Shown here in pieces: positions 33,401 to 42,450 of a stretch of DNA of 64,000 nucleotides. Position 1 is the first letter of the stretch. Each line of letters starts with the position of its first letter. The DNA is from Patescibacteria group bacterium UBA661 (GTDB lineage: Bacteria; Patescibacteriota; Minisyncoccia; Phycocordibacterales; UBA918): positions 1 to 64,000 of the forward strand of contig DBNX01000018.1 of the NCBI GenBank assembly GCA_002299465.1, given 5' to 3'. The translations under genes and the position numbers were made by a program. Under the pieces are notes generated by a model. That model was not told the origin of the DNA, searched no databases, and was given only the letters and a program-made list of their open reading frames with translations.

Positions 33401-34563
33401 TAAACCCTGGATCAGCTTCAAAAAAATACGCCCTTTACGACGAGACGGGTTTGCGCATTGCGGCTCATATTGAGTACGTGGAGACGGGAGGAGTGTCTGT
33501 CTGTACCACGCTAGCGGGAATGGATGACCGATGTGTGCTGGCGGGAGCGACGGTTTTTGAGACCAGCTTACTGGATTTCATTGAACGTGCTATCAACGAA
33601 AAAGTCATCACGAGTGTTACGGAGATTGCCGAGGTCGCCATTCGGGTGGTGTCGCCCGGTACCTTTTTTCAGGCGCATCGAGTGATTGATGAGGAATGGC
33701 TAAGACGTTTGCGGGCTAATGTTAATCTGGCACCGCTTCATGTTCCGCATACTGAAAAAGAACTAACGATGATTAGACGCGCTTTGCCGCACGCGCGTGG
33801 TTTGGGTATTTCTGACAGTGCTTTTCATTCGACATTGCCACCCCGGGCCCGGCACTACAGTTTGCCCGTTACCGAAGCGGCACAGTATGACTTGTATCGT
33901 TTTGGTTATCACGGCCTTTCGGTCGGAGCGGCGTTGCGCCGGCTACCGATAGTGATAAAAGCAACCGCACCTGAACGGATAGTTGTTTGTCATCTCGGAA
34001 GTGGCGTGAGTGTAACGGCTGTTAAAGATGGTAAGAGCATCGACACCACGATGGGTTACGCTCCGGGGAGTGGCTTGCTTATGGGTAGTCGGTCGGGGGA
34101 TGTTGATGCTGGGGCTTTGCTTGCCCTAATGCAGGAACGCTCGCTTAAACCAATTGATGCTCAGCTGTATCTGCAGAAGCAGGGCGGTTTGCGTGGTTTG
34201 GCTGGGGTTACTGATTTACGCTTGCTTTTAGAAAGGCGAGCACAAGGAGACCGCGCGGCTAACTTAGCCATTGAATCATTTGTTTACCAAATCCAAAAAG
34301 CCATCGGTGGGGCGGTGGTGGCTTTGGGGGGAGTGGAGGTTCTTATTTTTACAGCCACCGCGGGCGAACGCAGTCCAATCTTACGCTCCCTTATCACCAC
34401 GCCACTTTCAGTCCTCGGTTTGGTTATAGATGATGCAAAGAACGACGCCTGTATTAGCCGGGATGGTGTGATTGGTGGTGGAATCGACACCGCCCCGCTC
34501 ATAGCTGTCATCCGCACCACCGAAGCCGATGAAATGTGGCGAATTGCCAAGGGCCTTAGCTAA
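33382..34563 (+). CDS. ackA: Acetate kinase
   Basis: The protein has 393 residues from ATG 33382, overlapping xfp by 19 nt. ASKHA-fold motifs are VNPGSASKKYAL (phosphate 1), RFGYHGLSVGAAL, VCHLGSGVSVTAVKDGKSIDTTMGYAPGSGLLMGSRSGDVDAG and the GGVEVLIFTATAGERSPILR adenosine region. It makes ATP from acetyl phosphate produced by the upstream enzyme. Variants from the textbook form are NPGSAS (usually NPGSSS) and MGYAPGSGLLMGSRSGD (usually MG-TPLEGL-MGTRSGD). Confidence 0.92.
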   Translation: MAVTLIVNPGSASKKYALYDETGLRIAAHIEYVETGGVSVCTTLAGMDDRCVLAGATVFETSLLDFIERAINEKVITSVTEIAEVAIRVVSPGTFFQAHRVIDEEWLRRLRANVNLAPLHVPHTEKELTMIRRALPHARGLGISDSAFHSTLPPRARHYSLPVTEAAQYDLYRFGYHGLSVGAALRRLPIVIKATAPERIVVCHLGSGVSVTAVKDGKSIDTTMGYAPGSGLLMGSRSGDVDAGALLALMQERSLKPIDAQLYLQKQGGLRGLAGVTDLRLLLERRAQGDRAANLAIESFVYQIQKAIGGAVVALGGVEVLIFTATAGERSPILRSLITTPLSVLGLVIDDAKNDACISRDGVIGGGIDTAPLIAVIRTTEADEMWRIAKGLS

Positions 34564-34585
34564 AGGTAAGAGTTTTTTACTAAAC

Positions 34586-34620
34586 TAAAACCCACCCACG
34601 CAAAGCGTGGGTGGGTTTTA
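34586..34620 (+). terminator. Terminator after ackA
   Basis: A 16-bp perfect stem with an AAA loop ends in TTTTA. Confidence 0.85.
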
Positions 34621-34665
34621 ACCATCCAAACACATAAAATAAAAAGTGCCTCATGGAGCAGTTTT

Positions 34666-35010
34666 CTACGAGTTAAGCACAGTCTGATCGAAATGGAGTA
34701 TTCGAATTTCTTGAAGATTGTTGATTTGTGGTGACTGGTGCATCGATACTTTTAGTGACAAATCAAGCGCTTTGGCAATTCGGCTAAGGGTCTGTAGGGA
34801 AGGGTTTCCGTCGCCACGTTCAAGGCGGGAAATCACCGGTTGGCGACTACCAATTGCTTCAGCTAGCTCAGTTTGAGACCAGCCACGCTTCACACGCTCT
34901 CTAATAATAGTTTTTACTACTTCGTATTCGGGACAGAGTGCCTCGTACTCAGCTTTAATGACGGGGTTCTTAAGAGCTTTAATTTTAAATTGTTTGAATG
35001 AAGTACTCAT
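34666..35010 (-). CDS. XRE/HigA-type antitoxin
   Basis: This 114-residue protein has a helix-turn-helix near 45-95 (RVKRGWSQTELAEAIGSRQPVISRLERGDGNPSLQTLSRIAKALDLSLKV). The N-terminal helix (KNPVIKAEYEALCPEYEVVKTIIRERV) is characteristic of antitoxins paired with HigB/RelE toxins. The toxin gene directly upstream is decayed (35037-35285). The antitoxin frame is intact, so it may act as an orphan regulator. Confidence 0.8.
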   Translation of the reverse strand: MSTSFKQFKIKALKNPVIKAEYEALCPEYEVVKTIIRERVKRGWSQTELAEAIGSRQPVISRLERGDGNPSLQTLSRIAKALDLSLKVSMHQSPQINNLQEIRILHFDQTVLNS

Positions 35011-35036
35011 AGAGTAAATATAACTTATAAGTTATA

Positions 35037-35285
35037 TTATTGCGAGTGTGCTTGTGCATCACGTGCCCTGGATAACTCCCTATCTAGAGTTTTCTGTGTC
35101 TTCTTGATATAAGCATGCAACAAGAAAGCCTTCAGACAGATGTCGACTGTGCGGCATACCAAGGTCACTACCAAATTCTTCCAGTAATTCGATAGTGCGA
35201 ATGACCTCGGCGGTTTCCTTTGCGTTTAGTAACTCAAGAAATTTTTCAACAGAATTTCAACAGAATCAGGGAGGATAATTTGCAT
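35037..35285 (-). pseudogene. Decayed HigB/RelE-type toxin gene
   Basis: ATG 35285 opens MQIILPDSVE, after which an exact 11-bp tandem duplication (35244-35254 and 35255-35265) shifts the frame. Removing one copy restores KFLELLNAKETAEVIRTIELLEEFGSDLGMPHSRHLSEGF, typical of the Gp49/HigB family. The frame then jumps to LLHAYIKKTQKTLDRELSRARD, the family's C-terminal part. The central strand region (about 25-30 residues) has been lost. The stop is at 35037-35039. It sits directly upstream of the intact antitoxin. Confidence 0.7.
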
Positions 35286-35301
35286 ATGATAAACATATCA
35301 A

Positions 35302-35339
35302 AACATAGAAGCTTGCTCAAATGAGCAAGCTTCTATGTT
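35302..35339. terminator. Perfect hairpin between tmRNA and the toxin remnant
   Basis: An 18-bp perfect stem (35302-35319 with 35322-35339) with an AA loop. It lies just past the tmRNA 3' end and before the toxin remnant, so it probably terminates tmRNA transcription. Confidence 0.65.
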
Positions 35340-35361
35340 GTTCCACATGCTTCTATGTCGG

Positions 35362-35757
35362 TGGAGATGGGGAGAATTGAACTCCCGTCCGAATTAGGTG
35401 CTTAGAGCGAGTCTACAGTGTGTAGGGTATTCTTTGGTTTAAGTTTCTAATCTAGAGAATAGACAAGACAATTAGATTCCGAGTTGTGACAAAGCTCGAG
35501 CATAATGACAACGACATTTCTGCTCAAAGTCTCATGGCTATTTTGCAAGACACACGGTACGAGACCCTTGGTGCGCTCACATCACTCCGGCGAGCGTAAG
35601 ATTACGCAAAGGCGGGAGCGAATCCAAACGCGCGAGCGTATGGACTTGGTACTGCTTTGTCTGCACGTACGAATGCCTGAGATTTTAACGCAGTTCTCAG
35701 ACAGCTGCGACACTGCACACAATAAGACAACACTAACCGTCGATGCCTAGCATCCCC
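35362..35757 (-). ncRNA. ssrA: Transfer-messenger RNA (tmRNA)
   Basis: The 5' end GGGGATG (35757-35751) pairs with 3' CATCTCC (35369-35363), forming the acceptor stem with one G-U; discriminator A is at 35362. The T-arm GGGAG-TTCAATT-CTCCC is at the 3' end. CCA is not encoded (the genome reads CCG). After AAAATCTCAG the resume codon GCA at 35676-35674 opens a 24-codon tag (AFVRADKAVPSPYARAFGFA, then PAFA) ending at TAA 35604-35602. smpB lies directly upstream on the same strand. Confidence 0.93.
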
Positions 35758-35839
35758 AGCACAGTTTCTTTCGTCTCGATTGGTTTTTTAAAACCAGACG
35801 GTTAAGGAAAAAACGGTGCGGGGAACGGTGTACTTAGGT

Positions 35840-36292
35840 TTATTGATTTTTCAAAAGACGATTGATGTCGCGATTGGCGTCGCGCTGCTTGAGAGCTTCT
35901 CGCTTGTCGGCTTTTTTCTTACCGCGCGCCAGAGCAATCTCAAGCTTTAGATATCTCTTTTTATTATACCACTTAATTGCGACTATTGTCAAACCACGCT
36001 CTTCACTGGCGCGTGTCAATTCACTTAATTCTTTTTTAGAAAGTAGGAGCTTTCGCACCCGTTCGGGGTCGTAGTTTTTGGGAGTATTGGCGACTTGGTA
36101 GGGGCTGATGGAAGCGTTCACCAGGTACGCCTCGCCGCCGCGAATAATAGCGTACGCACCAGTCAGGCTAGCCTTGCCGGCACGGACAGATTTCACTTCT
36201 TGACCACTAAGCAACACCCCCGCTTCGTAGCGTTCTAGTATCTCGTAATCAAAAGAGGCCTTTTTGTTTGTGACTGAGGTGTTGTTGCTCAT
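35840..36292 (-). CDS. smpB: SsrA-binding protein SmpB
   Basis: The protein has 150 residues from ATG 36292. OB-fold motifs are YEAGVLLSGQEVKSVRAGKASLTGAYAIIRGGEAYLVNASISPY and RKLLLSKKE, with a basic tail (ALARGKKKADKREALKQRDANRDINRLLKNQ) that enters the mRNA channel. It partners the adjacent tmRNA to rescue stalled ribosomes. tmRNA begins 83 nt downstream on the same strand, so they may share a transcript. Confidence 0.96.
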   Translation of the reverse strand: MSNNTSVTNKKASFDYEILERYEAGVLLSGQEVKSVRAGKASLTGAYAIIRGGEAYLVNASISPYQVANTPKNYDPERVRKLLLSKKELSELTRASEERGLTIVAIKWYNKKRYLKLEIALARGKKKADKREALKQRDANRDINRLLKNQ

Positions 36293-36386
36293 AATATAGT
36301 TAATCCTCATACTATAGATGGTATTGCCGGGAAGGGCAATCGGCTTAATTGTCTATAGCAAAACTCGTAATTTCTTGGTTTTTTTG

Positions 36387-36392
36387 TATAAT
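36387..36392 (+). promoter_or_regulatory. -10 box of ftsH
   Basis: A perfect TATAAT lies 10 nt before ATG 36403; no clear -35. The short leader supports the 36403 start. Confidence 0.5.
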
Positions 36393-36402
36393 GCGCCTAC
36401 CT

Positions 36403-38505
36403 ATGACAAAACCAGAATTAGATAAAAAAGTCGATGAGACAAATGTTCCGGCTGATAAAGAAGAAGTGAAATTACCAGACGAAGAAAGTTCTGAGGATAA
36501 GGACAAATCCGAGGCAAGCCGTCCGCCCAAAAAAGAACAGCAGACCACCTTACCTAAGTTTAGTGAAGTCAGACAGCGGGTGCCACTGGGTCCGGGTAAT
36601 TTTTGGAACAACGTACTTTCAACCGTCTTACTCTTAATATTGGTAATGTTGGCCTTTAGTTACCTTTCGGAACAACAAGTGCCGCCCGAGGAACTCACGC
36701 TGTCTCAAGTCGTGTCGCAAGTAAAGGCGGGCGAGGTCAAGGAGATTGTTGTGCGCGGTACGCGGTTAGAAATAATGTACCACGATGCCACCAGAACTCC
36801 GGGCGAAGCCAAGCGGGAGGTAGACGCATCGGTTTCCGAGTCACTCACTAATTTTGGTGTGACTTACGAGCAACTACAAGCCGTGACTATTGATGTCCAG
36901 CGGGAGACGGGCTTTGCTTATTGGTTTGGGCAATTTGCTCCATTTTTGTTTCCGATTATTTTGCTCATTTTGATCATCTGGTTCTTCATGCGTTCGGTGA
37001 AGGGGGCTGGTATGCAAGCGCTTAATTTTGGTTCTTCTAAAGCGCGGATGATTGACCCGAATGATACTACTCAGAAAGTGACATTCAAGGATGTGGCAGG
37101 AGCTAAGGAAGCCAAACAAGAGCTCGAGGAAATTGTTGATTTTCTTAAGAATCCCAAAAAGTTTCTTGACATTGGGGCGGAGATTCCGAAGGGAGTCATG
37201 ATGATGGGTGCACCAGGAACAGGTAAGACTTTATTGGCGCGAGCGGTAGCTGGGGAAGCGGGAGTACCGTTTTTCTCTATCTCGGGTTCGGAATTCGTTG
37301 AGATGTTCGTTGGGGTCGGGGCGTCCAGAGTGCGAGATTTGTTCTCGATGGCGAAAAAGGCAGCACCGGCTATTATCTTTGTTGACGAGATAGATGCGGT
37401 GGGTCGAATCCGAGGGACGGGAGTAGGTGGCGGTAATGATGAGAGGGAACAGACACTCAATCAGATTCTGGTGGAGATGGATGGTTTTGAGCCAAACGCT
37501 AAAGTTATTGTAATGGCAGCGACCAACCGACCAGATGTACTTGATCCAGCTCTACTGCGTCCGGGTCGTTTTGACCGACGAGTCACCATCGACTTACCAG
37601 ACCGCAAAGACCGCGAAGAGATTTTGGCAGTCCACTCTAGAAAAAAGCCTTTAGCCGAAGATGTAGATTTGGCAGTAATTGCACAACGGACGCCTGGTTT
37701 TTCGGGGGCCGATCTTTATTCTCTGATGAACGAAGCGGCAATTTTGGCAGCACGCGAGAAACGCAAAAAAGTGTCACAATTTGACATCATTCGCTCGATT
37801 GAAAAAGTAATGCTCGGTCCAGAACGGAAGAGTCACGTTTTGTCACAACGTGAAAAACTGGTGACCGCCTACCATGAAGTTGGTCACGCCTTGGTGGCAT
37901 CAGTGTTACCATACGCTGACCCAGTACAAAAAATTTCCATCATCTCGCGGGGACGAGCGGCTGGTTACACGCTCAAGCTGCCAGATGAAGACCGCCGAAT
38001 GCATACCAGAAAAGAATTTTTGGATGATATTGCGATGACGCTCGGTGGTTATGTGACAGAGGAAATGGTGTTTGGTGATTTAACAACGGGCCCTTCTAAC
38101 GACTTGCAAGTGGTGGCAAATCTCGCTCGCGATATGGTGACTAAATATGGCATGAGCCCACTGGGTCCGATTGCTCTTGAGGGTACGGGCGGACGACTTA
38201 TCGGTGGTGGTATGAGCGAAGATCGAGGGTATTCGCCACAGGTGGCCAAAGCCATTGATGACGAAGTTGCCAAAATCATTCAAGAAGGAAAAGATCGTGC
38301 CAAAGAAGTTCTTACCAAATATCGAAAAGCTCTCGATGTCATCTCTATGAAGTTGGTTGAACTGGAGACTTTAGAAAGAGAAGCTTATGAAGCGTTGCTT
38401 AAGCAAGAGGGGGTAGAGATTCAAGACGCCTACAAGAAAATGCGAGAGGATGAGATTAAAGTAGCCGACCCAACCAGTGTGTTGGCGACGCCAGCCGCCA
38501 AATAA
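36403..38505 (+). CDS. ftsH: ATP-dependent zinc metalloprotease FtsH
   Basis: The protein has 700 residues from ATG 36403. A charged N-terminus (about 1-60) precedes TM1 at about 68-88 ([18 protein letters not shown]) and a small exported domain. TM2 is at about 180-200. The AAA module has Walker A GAPGTGKT, Walker [12 protein letters not shown] and the second region of homology [20 protein letters not shown]. The zinc site is HEVGHAL. It degrades membrane and soluble substrates, including tmRNA-tagged ones in other bacteria, which fits its position beside smpB-ssrA. Confidence 0.97.
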   Translation: MTKPELDKKVDETNVPADKEEVKLPDEESSEDKDKSEASRPPKKEQQTTLPKFSEVRQRVPLGPGNFWNNVLSTVLLLILVMLAFSYLSEQQVPPEELTLSQVVSQVKAGEVKEIVVRGTRLEIMYHDATRTPGEAKREVDASVSESLTNFGVTYEQLQAVTIDVQRETGFAYWFGQFAPFLFPIILLILIIWFFMRSVKGAGMQALNFGSSKARMIDPNDTTQKVTFKDVAGAKEAKQELEEIVDFLKNPKKFLDIGAEIPKGVMMMGAPGTGKTLLARAVAGEAGVPFFSISGSEFVEMFVGVGASRVRDLFSMAKKAAPAIIFVDEIDAVGRIRGTGVGGGNDEREQTLNQILVEMDGFEPNAKVIVMAATNRPDVLDPALLRPGRFDRRVTIDLPDRKDREEILAVHSRKKPLAEDVDLAVIAQRTPGFSGADLYSLMNEAAILAAREKRKKVSQFDIIRSIEKVMLGPERKSHVLSQREKLVTAYHEVGHALVASVLPYADPVQKISIISRGRAAGYTLKLPDEDRRMHTRKEFLDDIAMTLGGYVTEEMVFGDLTTGPSNDLQVVANLARDMVTKYGMSPLGPIALEGTGGRLIGGGMSEDRGYSPQVAKAIDDEVAKIIQEGKDRAKEVLTKYRKALDVISMKLVELETLEREAYEALLKQEGVEIQDAYKKMREDEIKVADPTSVLATPAAK

Positions 38506-38521
38506 ACTGAGCGTCTCAATT

Positions 38522-38554
38522 ACTAAAAACGCGTCAAGCAGACGCGTTTTTAGT
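38522..38554. terminator. Bidirectional terminator after ftsH
   Basis: A 14-bp stem (ACTAAAAACGCGTC and complement) with a 5-nt loop. It also serves the minus-strand ABC gene ending at 38550. Confidence 0.85.
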
Positions 38555-39308
38555 TGGGTGGATTTTGGTAGCGAGCAAAATTATCCGACACAGCAGGCGC
38601 TGGTTTGAAATCCTTTACTTGGTTGTAGGTTCTGTCTTCGGTGCGGGTAATGCAGCCATCTTCCAGATAGATAACGCGGTCGCAGTGGGCCGTGTATTCG
38701 GGTTCGTGGGTGACCATCACAATCGTCTGTCCCTCGCGGTGCAACTGGGCGAGTAAAGAGATCACGGTATCACCAGAAACACTATCAAGATTGGCGGTGG
38801 GTTCGTCCGCAAAAATAATCTTTGGTTTACCAGCGACAGCCCGAGCAATGGAGACACGTTGCTGTTCGCCACCGGAAAGTTGTGAGGGCAGATTGTTGTA
38901 TTTATCAGGCAATCCGACTGAGGAGAGAGTAGTTTGGGCCGTCTGCCGGGCGCTTTCCCAATCAATACCACGCATCAGTAACGGGAGAACGACATTTTCC
39001 CCGGCCGTCAGTTCGGGGATAAGGGCGTAGTCTTGAAAGATGTAGCCCAATGTGTAAAGGCGAAAGTTAACCAGAGCGGTTTCTGAGAGGGCGAGAATAT
39101 CTTGCCCGTCAATCAAGATATTGCCCGATGATGGTCTGTCTAAGGCAGAGAGTTGGTAGAGTAGGGTGGATTTACCAGCCCCAGATTTACCCATAATCGC
39201 TACAAACTCACCCTGATTAACATTGATATCAACACCCTTAAGAACGCGCGTGGTGAGTGCGCCAGTGCCGAAAGTTCTTGTGATTGCTTGTCCTTGTATG
39301 ATGTGCAT
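38550..39308 (-). CDS. ABC transporter ATP-binding protein (MacB/LolD type)
   Basis: The protein has 252 residues: Walker A GKSGAGKSTLLYQL at about 40-50, Q-loop FQDYALIPELTAGENV, signature LSGGEQQRVSIARAV, Walker B IIFADEPTANLDS and H-loop MVTHEPEYTAHCDRVIYL. Last gene of a three-gene minus-strand operon with a membrane-fusion protein and an FtsX-type permease. Substrate unknown. Confidence 0.93.
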   Translation of the reverse strand: MHIIQGQAITRTFGTGALTTRVLKGVDINVNQGEFVAIMGKSGAGKSTLLYQLSALDRPSSGNILIDGQDILALSETALVNFRLYTLGYIFQDYALIPELTAGENVVLPLLMRGIDWESARQTAQTTLSSVGLPDKYNNLPSQLSGGEQQRVSIARAVAGKPKIIFADEPTANLDSVSGDTVISLLAQLHREGQTIVMVTHEPEYTAHCDRVIYLEDGCITRTEDRTYNQVKDFKPAPAVSDNFARYQNPPN

Positions 39309-39317
39309 ATTTTTATT

Positions 39318-40565
39318 TTACCTTCTACCCAAGATCGCGTTTAAGGTGTTCTGACGGGTAATCATCCAGGCGGGAATGAAGCCGGCTATTAAGGTGACAG
39401 CAAATAAAGCCCCCGAACGCAACAACATATCATCGAGACTGATACTTAAAGAGGCGTTGGCGAACGGGAAGTTAATAGGATTTTGTTCGAAATAGGGAAT
39501 GATAATAAATTGAGTAATCAAAATACCGATGATAGCGCCAGTGATGGCATAGAAAGCCGCCTGAGTGATGTAGGCGTACTCGATGGCGCGCCGACTGATG
39601 CCGATAGCTTTTAGGATACCAATCTGACGGCGGCGAGAAATGGCGTTAATAAAAATCACAATGAAGATAGTAATCGAAGCGACCACCAAGCCGATGGCTC
39701 CAGTAAACAAGCCGAGCAGATTAAAAGTGGTGCGCATATCAATAAGAAACTTCGGAATATCCTCAGTAAAGGAATTGATGGTAGCCAGAGTGGCTAGTTC
39801 GCTCGCCCGTAGTCGATCACGAATAGTGTACTCATTAAATCCCGGTTGTAGTCTAACGGCAATTTGATTGGCATCGTGATCAGTGCGATTAAATAATCTC
39901 CTAAACTCTCGTTCGGGAATGTAGACTGCTGTAGAGATTAAATCAACTTTAGAGTCAACAATACCTTTGACCGTAAACTCCCGACTCTGTCCATCTACAG
40001 TGATCATTACCGTATCCCCCGGATAAACATTTTTGAGTGAATCAAAAGCATCGCCGAACTCAGCGGCATAGCGTTCAATGTTTAGCTTGCCCATAAGAAT
40101 GTAGCCAGTTTCACCAGCCGAAAAATATTCACCCGCACTCACCATCTGGCTTAAGCCTGAAGTAAGATCCTCAGCCACAGGGTCAATACCGGTCAACATG
40201 ACGGTGATGACGTCGGCATCATCACGTAAATCGCGGCGTTCTTGGTAGTTAGCTTCGATAGTAGCTAAGCCGGTCAAGCGAGGAGAGAAAGTGGCAATCT
40301 CGGGATGGTTTGGTAGTGTTTTTAGGAAGCGTTCGGTTTCTTTAATTTGGGTCTCACCAGTGAGTGGGCTAATGGTGATGTCGCCGAGGGCTCCGGTTCG
40401 TACTTCTCGCAGGGAGCTATCAATAATACCAATTAGAATACCGCTTAAAGCGACTAAATTTATAAAGGTAAATAAAATTACAGCGATAATTAGTAATGTC
40501 GTCCACAGACTCGCTCTTTGGATTTGTCTAATTCCCAGCAGTAGACCAATGCGTAAGTCTTGCAT
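39318..40565 (-). CDS. ABC transporter permease, FtsX/MacB family
   Basis: The protein has 415 residues from ATG 40565 (an in-frame TTG upstream would overlap the previous gene). It has an N-terminal membrane helix (about 20-45), a long exported MacB-like domain (about 50-265) and three C-terminal helices forming the FtsX domain (INAISRRRQIGILKAIGISRRAIEYAYITQAAFYAITGAIIG). It works with the ATPase 9 nt downstream and the HlyD-like protein upstream. Confidence 0.9.
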   Translation of the reverse strand: MQDLRIGLLLGIRQIQRASLWTTLLIIAVILFTFINLVALSGILIGIIDSSLREVRTGALGDITISPLTGETQIKETERFLKTLPNHPEIATFSPRLTGLATIEANYQERRDLRDDADVITVMLTGIDPVAEDLTSGLSQMVSAGEYFSAGETGYILMGKLNIERYAAEFGDAFDSLKNVYPGDTVMITVDGQSREFTVKGIVDSKVDLISTAVYIPEREFRRLFNRTDHDANQIAVRLQPGFNEYTIRDRLRASELATLATINSFTEDIPKFLIDMRTTFNLLGLFTGAIGLVVASITIFIVIFINAISRRRQIGILKAIGISRRAIEYAYITQAAFYAITGAIIGILITQFIIIPYFEQNPINFPFANASLSISLDDMLLRSGALFAVTLIAGFIPAWMITRQNTLNAILGRR

Positions 40566-40572
40566 AGGGTAA

Positions 40573-42081
40573 TTAAGGTAAAACGACAACAGTGCCGACT
40601 GGCAAATCTAGTAATTCAGTCGTGCCGTCAGTACCGACGAGCCCAATCGAGACGGGTGTCTTGGTTGGTTGGTTGTCCTGTAAAGTATAGACAAAAGATT
40701 CGTTACCGACTAATTCAATAAAGCGTTTTGGTAAAGTTGGTACGGCTATCTTGCGCTCACTTTCAATCGCCACGTCAGCGTTGAGTCCTTCGCGTAGCCA
40801 GGTGGGTATTTCCGCTAGGGTGAAGTGCGCTTCAAAATACGCCACGCCGCCAATTCGGGTGGAGAGGGGGGAGATAAAACTGATGGTGGCCTCGTGTTGA
40901 CTAGCGGGGTTGGCATCAAAAGTAACTAAGGCTGTATCACCAACATTTATTTTGGTGATGTCTACTTCCGGGATATTAGCCCGTAATTCATAATCACCTT
41001 CGTAGATGATGGTAATAGTTTTGTCAGAATTAGTGGTTTCACCGACTTTCATAGCCACTTCACTGATGCTGCCAGCAAAGGGCGCTCTGATCGTGTAGTC
41101 AGAAACGCGAGCAACGCTTGCCCCGAGTCTTGATTCAGCCATGGCTAAGTTTGCCTCCGCTTGGGCTAGAGTCTCTCTGGTTGGTGGGGCCAGGAGTACA
41201 GCTTCGGTTCTTTCTGCTAAACGCAAATTTTCCTCAGCCGCTCGCACTGCGTTTCGTTCTTCGAGTTGGGAAGAGTTGTAAGCGTTTCTCAAGCTAACGT
41301 AAGAAGCCCCACGGCGGTTGGGGATTTCGATTATCCAATCATCATTACGATAAAATTCGCTGGCGGTTAATTGCATATATAAACCACAAGTGCCGAGCGG
41401 TTGAGCGGTGTCCATCGTAGCAGCAAAGGTTCCGGATTCTAGACCAGACAGACGATAGGAGCGACCAGATACTGCCGAGGAACTATAAAGAGAGATGATA
41501 TAACGACCCTCTTCAGCACAAAGGTAATTGCCAGTGATGGTAGGTGGAGTGTTTCTATTTTCGGGGTCAGTGGGGTAGGCAAATAAATTGGCGGAAAGTA
41601 GGTTTTTGCGGGCATTGGCTACGGCTTGGGCAAAATCGGAACGGGTTCGTTCCAGTGCGATACGGGCAGTGGTGACGTTGGTGCTGGCTACCGCTCGTTC
41701 CTCCGCGGTAGCGCCGCGGAGGAGTTGTTGCTTAACTTGCTCGGCATAACGCACTCCTTCCAGCGCGGCGTTGTAATCAGCGATAGCGGCGTCGTTGGTA
41801 AGAGTGGCGATTATTTCGCCCGGAGCTACTGACTCGCCCGCTTGTTTGTAGATGTTGCGGATAGTACCGTTTACCGGAAAGCCAAGCCTGGCTACTTGGA
41901 GAGCTTCAATTTTTCCGGAGATGGTGATGGTTTTTCTAACATCACCTAATTGCACAGCGGTAGTTTCTGGTGGCGGTTCGTTGGCGATGTTGTATTCTCG
42001 CCAGATAAACCAACCAGAAACCGCCACGGCGACAAGCAAAAAGATATACAGCCAGAAATGTTTAGCAAAAAGAAGACGCAT
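40573..42081 (-). CDS. HlyD/MacA-like membrane fusion protein
   Basis: The protein has 502 residues. One N-terminal membrane helix (about 8-26) is followed by a lipoyl-like half (GFPVNGTIRNIYKQAGESVAPGEIIATL), a long coiled-coil hairpin (about 85-310) and the second half (YTIRAPFAGSISEVAMKVGETTNSDKTITIIYEGDYELRANIPEVDI). An unusual insertion of about 100 residues with two cysteine pairs breaks the coiled coil. First gene of the MacAB-like export or envelope-stress operon. Confidence 0.88.
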   Translation of the reverse strand: MRLLFAKHFWLYIFLLVAVAVSGWFIWREYNIANEPPPETTAVQLGDVRKTITISGKIEALQVARLGFPVNGTIRNIYKQAGESVAPGEIIATLTNDAAIADYNAALEGVRYAEQVKQQLLRGATAEERAVASTNVTTARIALERTRSDFAQAVANARKNLLSANLFAYPTDPENRNTPPTITGNYLCAEEGRYIISLYSSSAVSGRSYRLSGLESGTFAATMDTAQPLGTCGLYMQLTASEFYRNDDWIIEIPNRRGASYVSLRNAYNSSQLEERNAVRAAEENLRLAERTEAVLLAPPTRETLAQAEANLAMAESRLGASVARVSDYTIRAPFAGSISEVAMKVGETTNSDKTITIIYEGDYELRANIPEVDITKINVGDTALVTFDANPASQHEATISFISPLSTRIGGVAYFEAHFTLAEIPTWLREGLNADVAIESERKIAVPTLPKRFIELVGNESFVYTLQDNQPTKTPVSIGLVGTDGTTELLDLPVGTVVVLP

Positions 42082-42097
42082 AAATTATTTACCTTGC

Positions 42098-42106
42098 TCA
42101 GTATAG
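42098..42106 (-). promoter_or_regulatory. Extended -10 promoter of the MacAB-like operon
   Basis: TGCTATACT on the minus strand, followed by AAGG and ATG 42081 at normal leader length; the -35 is weak. Confidence 0.45.
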
Positions 42107-42190
42107 CAGTTGCTAGGCGATTTTTTCGACGAGGCTGTTTGAAAGTTGATAGCTGGGGGTGAAATTTTTTGCCAAACTGAGATGGGGATA

Positions 42191-42232
42191 GGCGCGAGCT
42201 AGTTTGCCCGGCTGGGCAAACTAGCTCGCGCC
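42191..42232. terminator. Long perfect hairpin downstream of tRNA-Ile
   Basis: A 19-bp perfect stem (42191-42209 with 42214-42232) with a GGCT loop and no T-run. It probably defines the 3' end of the tRNA transcript or an insulator between units. Confidence 0.5.
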
Positions 42233-42240
42233 AGAGACAG

Positions 42241-42313
42241 TCCGCCAACCTGGACTCGAACCAGGGACCACAGAGGTATAAGCTCTGCGCTCTACCAACT
42301 GAGCTATTGGCGG
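42241..42313 (-). tRNA. tRNA-Ile with anticodon UAU
   Basis: A complete 73-nt cloverleaf. The acceptor stem is CCGCCAA/TTGGCGG with discriminator A, the D-arm GCTC..GAGC and the anticodon stem CAGAG/CTCTG with loop CTTATAC (anticodon TAT at positions 34-36). The T-arm is CCTGG-TTCGAGT-CCAGG. CCA is not encoded. The anticodon reads AUA directly, instead of the usual lysidine-modified CAU tRNA. Confidence 0.93.
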
Positions 42314-42415
42314 AAGTTAATGCGAGAACTATACCGCATCGATTGGGCTAAGACAAATTAGTGTCGGGTCCGCGCCGAGACCGACATTTTTTTGGATAAG
42401 AAAATCCAAAAAAGT

Positions 42416-42450
42416 AAAGGGGTCGGCAGAGTTAATGCCGACCCCTCTTT
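42416..42450 (-). terminator. Intrinsic terminator on the minus strand
   Basis: GGGGTCGGC/GCCGACCCC (42419-42427 with 42437-42445), followed on the minus strand by TTTACTTTTTT. It ends either the recG transcript or the small RNA candidate upstream. Confidence 0.75.
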
